Shown: piece after piece, positions 17,782 to 25,019 of the stretch | How positions within the stretch are numbered: the first letter of the stretch is position 1 | Layout of the letters: every line of letters begins with the position of its first letter | Assembly: GCF_001613445.1 (NCBI RefSeq) | Contig: NZ_BDCJ01000024.1 | Span: 85,073 to 149,072 of the forward strand | Length of the DNA stretch: 64,000 nt | DNA from: Nocardia grenadensis NBRC 108939 | GTDB taxonomy: Bacteria; Actinomycetota; Actinomycetes; Mycobacteriales; Mycobacteriaceae | Reading direction: 5' to 3' | Program-made: the position numbers and the translations under genes | The notes under the pieces: model-generated | Seen by the model: the letters and a program-made list of their open reading frames with translations, nothing else | What the model was told of the DNA's origin: nothing | The model's database searches: none

Positions 17782-19253
17782 TGAAGCTCCAGCCTTCTCG
17801 CCATATCGGACATGAAAACGCCTGTGGGGTCGACGCTGCGGCGGACCTTGATCCACTCGTCGATCCGGGGATACATCTGATGGAAGGTCTCGGCGGTCGT
17901 ACGCGAGTCCTTACCGGTGTAGAGCCGTCCACCGAATTCCAGTACCCGCCGGTCCAGTTCGGTGACGAAATCGTTGAGACCGGGCGCGATCGGGAAGTCC
18001 AGGCAGACGTTCCAGCCCGGCATGGGGAAGCTCAGCGGCGCCTGGTTGCCCTCGCCGAAGTACTTGAACACGTTCAGGAACGAATAGTGCCCGCTCGCCT
18101 GGATGTCGATGAGGATCTGCTTGAACTCCTCCACCGCCTCCGGCGGCACCACGAACTGGTACTGCAGGAAGCCCCGCGACCCGTAGGCCCGGTTCCATTC
18201 GCCGAGCATATCGAGGGGGTGATAGAACGCCGTCAGATTCTGCGGCTTCTGCCGGTAGGTGGCGCCCTTGCGATACCAGACCTCGGTGGCGAGGGTGAAC
18301 GTCTTGTTGTTGAGCAGACCGTTGGGGAACACATCGGGGAACGTCAGGAATGTTTTCCCGGTGAAACCCAGCGGGTTCTTGCGCAGCTTCTTCGGCAGCT
18401 GATCCAGCTTGGCCAGCGAACCCCGCGAGATCACCGCCCGGCCCAGTTTGGGCATCGGGCTGAGCGCGTCGAACCACGCCGAGCTGTACTCGTAGTTGTC
18501 CTCGGACCCGTCGCTGTGGAACGCGATGGTCTCGTCGAGGCCGGAGGTCACATCGCCGTCGGCGATAAAGTACGCGGTCTCGGTCGGCGTCATCTCGATG
18601 GTGGCGCGCAGGATGATGCCGGTCAGGCCGCAGCCGCCGATGGTGGCCCAGAACAACTTGGCGTTCTTCTTGGGGCCGATGGTCTGTACTTCGCCATCCG
18701 CGGTGAGCAACTGGATGGACCGGACATGGTTGCCGAAGCTGCCCGCGCTGTGATGGTTCTTACCGTGGATATCGGAGCCGATGGCGCCGCCGACGGTGAC
18801 CTGCCGAGTGCCCGGCAGAACCGGGACCCACAGGCCGAACGGCAGCGCGGCCTTCATCAGCTGGTCGAGCGTGACACCCCCGTCGACATCCACCAGCCGG
18901 GTGTCCTGGTCGATCCGGTGGATCCGGTTGAGCGCGGTCATATCGATGACCAGCCCACCCGCGTTCTGCGCATTGTCGCCGTAGGAGCGGCCGAGCCCGC
19001 GGGCGATCACACCGCGCCGTAGGTGCTCTGATTTGCCGTCGTTGTCCTCGGCGACAGCGGCGACCGCGCGGGCGATGAGTTCGGGGTCGCTCGTCGAGAG
19101 CACTTCGGCGGTGGTGGCCGCCGTACGGGCCCACCCGGTGAGCGTCCGGGTTCGCGTGGGTAGCGTGAACCCCGTACCGGCGCTAACTGGATCGCCGGCC
19201 GGCGGGGTCTCGGTACCGGACGCCTGAGTCGAGGTCGGAGCTTTCGTGGACAT
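17778..19253 (-). CDS. dprE1: Decaprenylphosphoryl-beta-D-ribose 2'-oxidase DprE1
   Basis: DprE1 is the FAD-dependent oxidase that starts epimerisation of decaprenylphosphoryl-ribose to the arabinose donor. The 491-residue protein has the FAD-binding PCMH features GLGRSYGDNAQ and VGGAIGSDIHGKNHH in its first 180 residues and the substrate domain after them. The segment WNVCLDFPI carries Cys417; the protein is 30 residues longer at the N-terminus than the 461-residue M. tuberculosis enzyme, so this is the equivalent of Cys387, the residue attacked by benzothiazinones. The Lys in YTGKDSRT is also kept. It is the first gene of the dprE1-dprE2 pair. The extended N-terminus is rich in Thr/Pro and probably disordered. 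Confidence 0.96.
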   Translation of the reverse strand: MSTKAPTSTQASGTETPPAGDPVSAGTGFTLPTRTRTLTGWARTAATTAEVLSTSDPELIARAVAAVAEDNDGKSEHLRRGVIARGLGRSYGDNAQNAGGLVIDMTALNRIHRIDQDTRLVDVDGGVTLDQLMKAALPFGLWVPVLPGTRQVTVGGAIGSDIHGKNHHSAGSFGNHVRSIQLLTADGEVQTIGPKKNAKLFWATIGGCGLTGIILRATIEMTPTETAYFIADGDVTSGLDETIAFHSDGSEDNYEYSSAWFDALSPMPKLGRAVISRGSLAKLDQLPKKLRKNPLGFTGKTFLTFPDVFPNGLLNNKTFTLATEVWYRKGATYRQKPQNLTAFYHPLDMLGEWNRAYGSRGFLQYQFVVPPEAVEEFKQILIDIQASGHYSFLNVFKYFGEGNQAPLSFPMPGWNVCLDFPIAPGLNDFVTELDRRVLEFGGRLYTGKDSRTTAETFHQMYPRIDEWIKVRRSVDPTGVFMSDMARRLELQ

Positions 19254-19373
19254 CGGCTTAGAGGCTACAGGCTGTATTCATTTGCGGCGCCTTCGGCGCC
19301 GGCGGGGGTCGGGCCCTGTGACCCCGCTTCTTCCCTCCTCCGCTCAGTCGCTGCGCTCCTTCGCTCCGTCAGT

Positions 19374-19863
19374 CCAGAATCGGGGGCGGGCCCCGACCAT
19401 GAACGCAGACCATCCGGAGTAGGCGGAAGGTGGGTGCTGTCGTGCGCCTGGGCCGGCCTGGGGAGGTTGACGACTCTGTAAGTGCTCAATGATCGCCGCT
19501 CTGTGGACTGTCGACTGCACACGCTCAGTCGCTACGCTGCTTCGCTCTGTCGCTCCAGAACCGGGGTCGGGCCCCGACCACGGACGCTGACGATCCGAAG
19601 TAGATAAAGAGGTGTGCGCCGATGTGCGCCTCGACCGGCATGGGTAGGTTCACGGCACTGTAAGTGCTCGATGGTCGCCGTCCCATGGGCGGTCGACCGT
19701 ACTCGCACACGCTCCAGAACCGGGGCGGGCCCCGACCTCGGGTGCCGGCTGTGCGGAGTGGATAGAGCGGCACGGGGACCTGGGACATGGTCGACCTGGG
19801 TAGGTTCACGACTCTGTAGGTGCTCAATGGTCGCCGATCTATGGACGGCCAACTGCACCCGCG
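19374..19863. repeat. Three tandem imperfect repeats, about 160-180 bp each
   Basis: The spacer between dprE1 and gtrA (about 640 bases without a convincing gene) contains three related units. Each starts with CCAGAA.CGGGG..GGGCCCCGACC (19374, 19555, 19714) and ends with CTGTA.GTGCTC.ATG.TCGCCG (about 19476, 19658, 19815). Periods are 181 and 159 bases. The first two units are preceded by a CGCTCAGTCGCT.CGCT block (19341 and 19523) that is missing before the third, which explains the period difference. Short open frames here repeat the same peptide because the DNA repeats; none has a plausible start or codon pattern. Confidence 0.8.
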
Positions 19864-19887
19864 GGCCCACGGGCGGCTCCGGACAAG

Positions 19888-19893
19888 TACATT
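19888..19893 (+). promoter_or_regulatory. Putative -10 box (TACATT) for gtrA-family gene
   Basis: TACATT fits TANNNT and lies 7 bases before GTG 19901, just after the last tandem repeat. It favours that GTG over the in-frame GTG at 19922. Confidence 0.45.
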
Positions 19894-19900
19894 TCCGTCG

Positions 19901-20425
19901 GTGGGCCCTGAAAGCAACGCAGTGAGCCGGAGCCCCCGGGTGACGCCGGGCGGTACCGGGGATGTTCCCGTCGCGGCCGAGGATCCGGCTGTCGCCGTGC
20001 GCGAGCCGGACGATGCCGGATCCGGGGGTGCGCAGATCGGTCTGGTGACCCAGTTGGTGCGGTTCGCGGTCACCGGGGCATTGTCGGCCGTGGTCGATTT
20101 CGGGCTCTACGTGCTGCTGCTCGAGGTGGTGGGGCTGCCGGTGAATCCGGCCAAGGCGATCGGTTTCATCGCCGGCACCACGACCGCTTATCTGATCAAC
20201 CGCCGGTGGACCTTCAACGCGGCCCCGAGCCGGGCCCGTTTCACCGCGGTGGTGATCCTCTACGCGCTGACCTTCTGCGTCCAGGTGGGTATCAACTGGG
20301 TCTTTTACCATGCCTTCGACGAGGGGCTGTGGTGGCGTGTTCCGCTGGCCTATGTGATCGCGCAGGGTACGGCCACGGTGATCAACTTCGTCGTCCAGCG
20401 CCTGGTCATCTTCCGTATCCGCTAG
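19901..20425 (+). CDS. GtrA-family membrane protein (Rv3789-like)
   Basis: The protein of about 174 residues has a disordered N-terminus and four predicted membrane segments of the GtrA/DPMS3 family, including FAVTGALSAVVDFGLYVLL and the conserved YLINRRWTFN loop. In M. tuberculosis Rv3789 sits next to dprE1, is of this family, and has been linked to arabinan synthesis, either moving decaprenylphosphoryl-arabinose or recruiting AftB. The linkage to dprE1 here supports the same role, although the gene is on the opposite strand and separated by repeats. The start at GTG 19901 follows a -10 box; GTG 19922 is the alternative. Confidence 0.85.
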   Translation: MGPESNAVSRSPRVTPGGTGDVPVAAEDPAVAVREPDDAGSGGAQIGLVTQLVRFAVTGALSAVVDFGLYVLLLEVVGLPVNPAKAIGFIAGTTTAYLINRRWTFNAAPSRARFTAVVILYALTFCVQVGINWVFYHAFDEGLWWRVPLAYVIAQGTATVINFVVQRLVIFRIR

Positions 20426-20440
20426 TTCCCCGCGCACAGT

Positions 20441-20477
20441 GATGAGCCCCGGTCGTCGCGGACTTCCGGGGCTCATC
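20441..20477. terminator. 12-bp hairpin after the gtrA-family gene
   Basis: GATGAGCCCCGG at 20441 pairs perfectly with its complement at 20466, starting 16 bases after the gtrA stop. It also lies downstream of the convergent gene at 20543 and may terminate both. Confidence 0.7.
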
Positions 20478-20542
20478 GCTATGGGTTTCTATTGTTTTGT
20501 CGTCGGGTACTACCCGAGGCCGCGGTGGTCGCGGCCGGCGCC

Positions 20543-21034
20543 TCAGGCGCAGGCGACGCTGGCCAGGCGCTGCGGCCGGCGGGCACGCACGGAACGGACG
20601 GCGGCGCCGATCGCGACCACCGGCGGGATCCAGCGGGCTTCCTCCGGGTCCACGCTCCAGCTGGCCGAACCGGCCGAGAGGTGGGTGGGCGGCAGCGGGA
20701 TGCCGTCGCCGTCGGTGTGCACGACCGCACCGGCGGCCCGCAGCGCCGCGACGGCGCGTCCGGCCTTGCGCATCCCGGTGACCAGATGGATCTCCCGGCG
20801 CTCGGCGCCCGGAATCTCGATCACCGGACCGGTCATGTTGTTCGCTCGCAGATACCGGCGGACCGACGCGGCCAACTCCCCGGTGACCTCGACGGCGGAA
20901 AGGTCTGCGTCGGTGATCAGGCACAGGCCGTTGGTCGTTTCGGCGACCGTCCAGCCACGCTGGGCGTAATCCCGCGCGGCAGCGGACTTGGCGGCCGCCG
21001 AGACGGAAGTCGGAAACGTCGTACGCACTGTCAT
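20543..21034 (-). CDS. Small Prim-Pol-like protein of unknown function
   Basis: The 163-residue protein resembles the short actinobacterial proteins annotated as bifunctional DNA primase/polymerase N-terminal domains: an early AARDYAQRGWTV segment, a central segment ending GPVIEIPGAERREIHLVTG, and a late IPLPPTHL segment followed by a Trp-rich stretch. I cannot see the metal-binding residues needed for polymerase activity, so it may be a catalytically inactive relative. The ATG at 21034 was chosen because GGGGA lies 6 bases upstream; ATG 21040 is close by. It is monocistronic and convergent to the gtrA gene. The family assignment is from pattern memory and is only moderately secure. Confidence 0.55.
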   Translation of the reverse strand: MTVRTTFPTSVSAAAKSAAARDYAQRGWTVAETTNGLCLITDADLSAVEVTGELAASVRRYLRANNMTGPVIEIPGAERREIHLVTGMRKAGRAVAALRAAGAVVHTDGDGIPLPPTHLSAGSASWSVDPEEARWIPPVVAIGAAVRSVRARRPQRLASVACA

Positions 21035-21233
21035 CTCCATTCCCCGGTATAGATAAGCTCCGGCTTTCATGGGTCGTATCGGTGCCGGGTGCCCGGGGCG
21101 TTACGCCGTTCCAGCGATTTTTTTTCGACTGTCGGCTTCCTCTCATTTGTGGCAGCAGTCGACATTCACTGGTACAGGACGATCGTCGGGATGTTGGTTG
21201 GCTTCGCGCGCGCAATCCGGGAAGTATTCCGTT

Positions 21234-21864
21234 ATGGCCAGCGAGGCAGCGGACGAATCCCCGAGAACCGGTCCGGCGGCGGCCGGAGCACCTGAGGCGG
21301 CGGTTCCTCTCCCGGCCGGCGCGGGAGTGAGACCGCCGGAGGAGGACGATACTGCGGATTCGTCTGGTCGGCGAATCCGGCGGAAGCTCAGTTGGCGCGC
21401 CGAAGCCGCGCAACGCTTCGCCGACGCGGCCGCGGCCGAGGACGAAGCCCTGCTCGAGGCCGGCGCTCGGACGGTCCGGCACGGGGGCGCCGACGCCGTC
21501 CGCGGACTGCTGGATGTGCAGTTCCGCCGGCCCGCCACCTACTGCTGGTCTACCTGCTCGGACTGGTCTTCGCGGTGACTGTGCCAGTGGCGTTGACCGT
21601 GCCGGCTTAGCGGGTCTCGGCGCTGCTCGGGGTACTCGCGGCCCTGCTGGCGCTGCCTTTCGCGGTGACGATCGCCGCCGCGGTCCGGCTCTTCCTGGAG
21701 TTCCTGGTGAACGCCTCCCGGCCGACGACCCGGATGGAACACATCGGCGATCTCGCGACGACCTGTTCCAGGTGCTGTCCGAGGTGGCCGAACCGGTGAA
21801 CCAGCTCTCCGAAGATGTGCGGGCGGTGCAGTTCTGGCGTTTCCGCCGTGGGTCGCGCAAATAA
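21234..21864 (+). pseudogene. Broken DUF4282-type membrane protein gene
   Basis: The gene starts at ATG 21234 and encodes a charged N-terminus and the beginning of a membrane domain (GLLDVQFRRP). Near 21540 the coding sense moves to another frame (LLLVYLLGLVFAV), which then meets a TAG at 21608. The same frame continues with a second membrane segment and FLEFLVNASR, and near 21760 the sense moves to a third frame (DDLFQVLSEVAEPVNQ) that ends at 21864. Two frameshifts and a nonsense codon together look like a decayed DUF4282 protein (a two-helix membrane protein of unknown function) rather than a sequencing slip. The pieces keep the usual family order. Confidence 0.65.
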
Positions 21865-21980
21865 CACCGCGACTCGCGTAATAGCGTCGAATTCTCGCGG
21901 TAGGGCAAATCACTGCCGCCGGGCGGCCGAATAACTCGGCCGCTTCCCGGATAGAAGGGTCGGGTCGCCCGGCCGGTATT

Positions 21981-22535
21981 TCAGCGGTTTCGCAACCGGG
22001 GCGCCGCGGCATCCTTCGGGGAGCGTAGAAAGGTGAGCCGTTGCCCGTCCCGGCCGGTCTCCGGCCAGTCGATGGCCAGGTCCGGATCGAAGGCGTCCAG
22101 ATCATGGTCGTGCTCGGGTCTGTACTCGAGCGAGCACAGATAGGTGAGGACCGAATCGTCCTGCAGTGACAGCACCGCATGTCCGAGCCCCTCGGACAGG
22201 AACACCGACCGGCGGTCCACATCGTCGAGCACCACGCTGTCCCAGCGGCCGAAGGTGGGGGAGCCCGGCCGCAGATCCACCACGACGTCGAGGAAGGCGC
22301 CGCGGCCACAGGTCACGTATTTGGCCTGACCCGGCGGATCATCGGTGTAGTGGATGCCGCGCAGGACGCCGGCGGCCGAAACCGAGGTGTTGACCTGGAG
22401 CAGATCGAAGGACCGGCCGGTGGCCTTCTCGAACTCCGAGGCCCGGAAGGTCTCGGCGAAGGCGCCCCGGTCGTCGCCGTGGATCTTCGGCGTGAAAACC
22501 CAGGCGCCGGGGACCGACATCTCACTGATCCGCAT
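21981..22535 (-). CDS. rmlC: dTDP-4-dehydrorhamnose 3,5-epimerase RmlC
   Basis: RmlC converts dTDP-4-keto-6-deoxyglucose to its rhamno epimer, the third step in making dTDP-rhamnose for the rhamnosyl linker joining arabinogalactan to peptidoglycan. The 184-residue cupin has the catalytic His in LRGIHY, the substrate-binding Arg in DDRGAFAETF, and the Tyr-bearing YLCSLEYRPEHD segment. It lies 8 bases downstream of rmlA on the same strand, so the two form an operon. rmlB is 5.5 kb away on the other strand, and rmlD is not in the window. Length is slightly below the usual 180-200 range, so nothing appears missing. Confidence 0.94.
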   Translation of the reverse strand: MRISEMSVPGAWVFTPKIHGDDRGAFAETFRASEFEKATGRSFDLLQVNTSVSAAGVLRGIHYTDDPPGQAKYVTCGRGAFLDVVVDLRPGSPTFGRWDSVVLDDVDRRSVFLSEGLGHAVLSLQDDSVLTYLCSLEYRPEHDHDLDAFDPDLAIDWPETGRDGQRLTFLRSPKDAAAPRLRNR

Positions 22536-22543
22536 CTACCCAC

Positions 22544-23416
22544 TCACCAACTTCGTCCGCGCTCGAGCAGATCGAGCAGGTATCTACCATAGCCGGAGCG
22601 GGTGAGCGGGTCGGCGAGCAGGCACAGCTGCTCGTCGTCGATATAGCCCATTCGCCACGCGACCTCCTCGGGCACTCCGATCTTCAGACCCTGCCGCTCC
22701 TCGATGGTGCGGACATAGTTGGCCGCGTCCAGCAGTGAGTCGAAGGTGCCGGTGTCCAGCCAGGCGGTACCGCGGGCCAGCACATCGACACTGAGCTTGC
22801 CCGCCTCCAGATAAGCCCGGTTGATATCGCTGATCTCGTATTCGCCGCGGGCGGAGGGGCGCAGCCCGCGCGCGATCTCCACCACGTCGTTGTCGTAGAA
22901 ATACAGTCCCGGGACCGCATAGTTGGATCGCGGCAGCTTGGGTTTCTCCTCGATGGAAATAGCCTTGCCGTCGGCGAATTCGACCACGCCGTAGGCGGTC
23001 GGATCGGATACCCGGTAGGCGAAGATCGCGCCGCCGTCGATCGCGGCGAACCGGCTCAGGCCGGTGCCGAGGCCGGGGCCGTGGAAGATGTTGTCGCCCA
23101 GCACCAGTGCGGCCGGATCGCGGCCGATATGGTCGGCGCCCAGTACGAACGCCCGGGCCAGACCGTCGGGGACCGGCTGCACGACGTAGTCGATCGCGAT
23201 ACCGAACTGGGCCCCGTCGCCCAGTAGGCGCTGGAAGGACGCGGCGTCCTCGGGTGTGGTGATCACCAGGATGTCCCGGATCCCGGCCAGCATGAGAGTG
23301 GACAACGGGTAGTAGATCATCGGTTTGTCGTAGACCGGGACCAGCTGTTTGCTCACCCCGCGCGTGATCGGATGCAAACGCGACCCGGTGCCGCCCGCCA
23401 AAATGATTCCGCGCAT
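22544..23416 (-). CDS. rmlA: Glucose-1-phosphate thymidylyltransferase RmlA
   Basis: RmlA makes dTDP-glucose from glucose-1-phosphate and dTTP, the first step in dTDP-rhamnose synthesis, and is feedback-inhibited by the end product in characterised members. The 290-residue protein has the nucleotidyltransferase signature GGTGSRLHPITRGVSKQ, the KPMIYYPLSTLMLAGI segment, the metal-binding Asp in VLGDNIFHGPG, and the sugar-binding EEKPKLP. Length matches the short RmlA class. It is the first gene of the rmlA-rmlC operon and diverges from the ATP-grasp gene at 23733 across about 315 bases. No clear Shine-Dalgarno sequence precedes its ATG. Confidence 0.95.
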   Translation of the reverse strand: MRGIILAGGTGSRLHPITRGVSKQLVPVYDKPMIYYPLSTLMLAGIRDILVITTPEDAASFQRLLGDGAQFGIAIDYVVQPVPDGLARAFVLGADHIGRDPAALVLGDNIFHGPGLGTGLSRFAAIDGGAIFAYRVSDPTAYGVVEFADGKAISIEEKPKLPRSNYAVPGLYFYDNDVVEIARGLRPSARGEYEISDINRAYLEAGKLSVDVLARGTAWLDTGTFDSLLDAANYVRTIEERQGLKIGVPEEVAWRMGYIDDEQLCLLADPLTRSGYGRYLLDLLERGRSW

Positions 23417-23732
23417 GTTCGGTCAGTGTGCCAGCCCGGGTGCGAGCGGGTGCGTGCGGCGTACTTCGCCGCGCCGCCGGATGCGGTGGGCCGGGACCGC
23501 GCGGCGGGCCCGGTCCACCGCGTCCTCGGCACCGTTTGGTGGCGCGCTTTCTGGGTACTCACCGACAATGAGGGCGATACAGGGGTCCGATCCAGATCCG
23601 TCTCGATATTTTGTTGAGGATTCGGTCGAGTATCCGCCCGAATTCTGTGCCGCCGCGGTTTTCCGTGTACGGCCGTGATATTGCGCCCTCGAGATCTGAT
23701 AGGTGCGAAACGGGATTGAGAGGGGAGAGGCT
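23417..23732. other. Divergent intergenic region, rmlA and ATP-grasp gene
   Basis: This 316-base spacer must hold the promoters of both flanking genes. The half next to the ATP-grasp gene is clearly poorer in G+C than the rest of the window. A strong GAGAGGGGAGAGG ribosome site ends it. I see no gene, RNA or repeat. Confidence 0.5.
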
Positions 23733-24980
23733 TTGTCGGTTCCGGCTGTGGACGCGAGAAAACGAAACCCGGAGAAGGGGTATGTAGCGCTTTTGGGTTG
23801 GAGTCTCAATGCGGTCGAGGCGATAGATCGTTTCGATAGGCGTTACGTGGTGGTGGCCCCGGAATGGGCGGAGGCATACTGTGCGGAGCACGGGATACCA
23901 TATATCCCCTGGAATTTCGAACGGCTGAACGAGCGTTCGGTGGAAATCTCCGAGACATTACGTGACATGGGCGTCGACGTAGCCATCCCGATCTTCGAGG
24001 AAACCGTCGAATGGGCGGGAGCCATAAATTCCGTACTGATGGACAATCCGCGGCTTTTCGGTCAGGCCATGCTGCTGCGGGACAAAGCTCTGATGAAACG
24101 GCGCGCGCAGCTCGGCGGTATCAGGGTGGGGATCTTCGAGGAAGCGCACGAGCGCGATGACGTGATCCGTTTCCTGAAACGGGTCAACCAGACCTTGATG
24201 AAACTCGACGGCGACCCCAACGACCCCATCCACATCAAGGCTTTCGACAAGGCCGGTTGCCTCGGCCACCGGGTCATCCGGACGCCCGACGAGATCGAGA
24301 CCATCCCCGACGACGAATTCCCGGTGCTGATGGAATCCCATCTCGACGGGTGGGAGTTCGCGGTCGAGGCGTGGATTCATGACGGTAAGATACGATTTCT
24401 GAATATTTCGGAATATGTGACACTCGGCTACTCCGTTTTCGTCCCGGCGACCCCGGAACTGGAGAAGTACAGGCCGGAGATAACCCGCCAGGTGGAGCGG
24501 CTCATCAAAACGTTCGATATCGAATTCGGGTTCGTCCACCCCGAGTACTTCGTGACCAGCGACGGCGAGATGTATTTCGGTGAGGTCGCCTACCGGCCGC
24601 CTGGATTCAAAGTGTTCGAGTTGCTGGAGCGAGCGTACGGTTTCAATGCCTACCACGGGTTGGTGCTCGCATTCGACCCCAAGACGACGGAAGACGAGAT
24701 CACGGAATTCTTCCCGCAGGAGGTGGTCGACGCCAAGGGGCATGCGGGTACCTTCGGAGTCTATCCACGCCGCCGGGTGGTCAGCCGATTGTCGGTGCCG
24801 GAGGAGACCGAAGATCACGAATATTTCGATACACACGAGCTCACCGCTCCGCTGACCGAAAAAGTGATGAAGCGTACGGCTTTCGGAAACCATTGGGGTC
24901 TTCTGTACTTCTTCGGAGAGGACCCGTACACTCTCCGGGACCTGCTGAAAAGGCAGGAAGAGCTCGATTTTTATATTTGA
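23733..24980 (+). CDS. ATP-grasp carboxylate-amine ligase-like protein
   Basis: The 415-residue protein has the outline of an ATP-grasp ligase, which activates a carboxylate as an acyl-phosphate and joins it to an amine or similar nucleophile. Visible features are an N-terminal Rossmann-like GYVALLGWS, a nucleotide-site Lys in RDKALMKRR, a second Lys in HIKAFDKAG, the acidic MESHLDGWEFAVEAW strand, and the metal-binding GFVHPEYFV and YFGEVAYRPPG segments. This is closest in pattern to amino-acid ligase-type ATP-grasp proteins; the substrate is unknown. TTG 23733 is preferred because AGGGGAG ends 6 bases upstream. Codons ending in A/T are unusually frequent for this genome. It is followed after 39 bases by the papain-like gene, so the two probably form an operon. 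Confidence 0.7.
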   Translation: MSVPAVDARKRNPEKGYVALLGWSLNAVEAIDRFDRRYVVVAPEWAEAYCAEHGIPYIPWNFERLNERSVEISETLRDMGVDVAIPIFEETVEWAGAINSVLMDNPRLFGQAMLLRDKALMKRRAQLGGIRVGIFEEAHERDDVIRFLKRVNQTLMKLDGDPNDPIHIKAFDKAGCLGHRVIRTPDEIETIPDDEFPVLMESHLDGWEFAVEAWIHDGKIRFLNISEYVTLGYSVFVPATPELEKYRPEITRQVERLIKTFDIEFGFVHPEYFVTSDGEMYFGEVAYRPPGFKVFELLERAYGFNAYHGLVLAFDPKTTEDEITEFFPQEVVDAKGHAGTFGVYPRRRVVSRLSVPEETEDHEYFDTHELTAPLTEKVMKRTAFGNHWGLLYFFGEDPYTLRDLLKRQEELDFYI

Positions 24981-25019
24981 TCCGTTGTCGGCAACGGGTT
25001 CGTCGGGGAGGTTCGGCGA

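Noticed and set aside
19374..19863. Open frames in the tandem repeats as a repetitive protein gene
   Set aside because: Frames on both strands repeat equally well, start codons are poorly placed, and stop codons interrupt the units differently.
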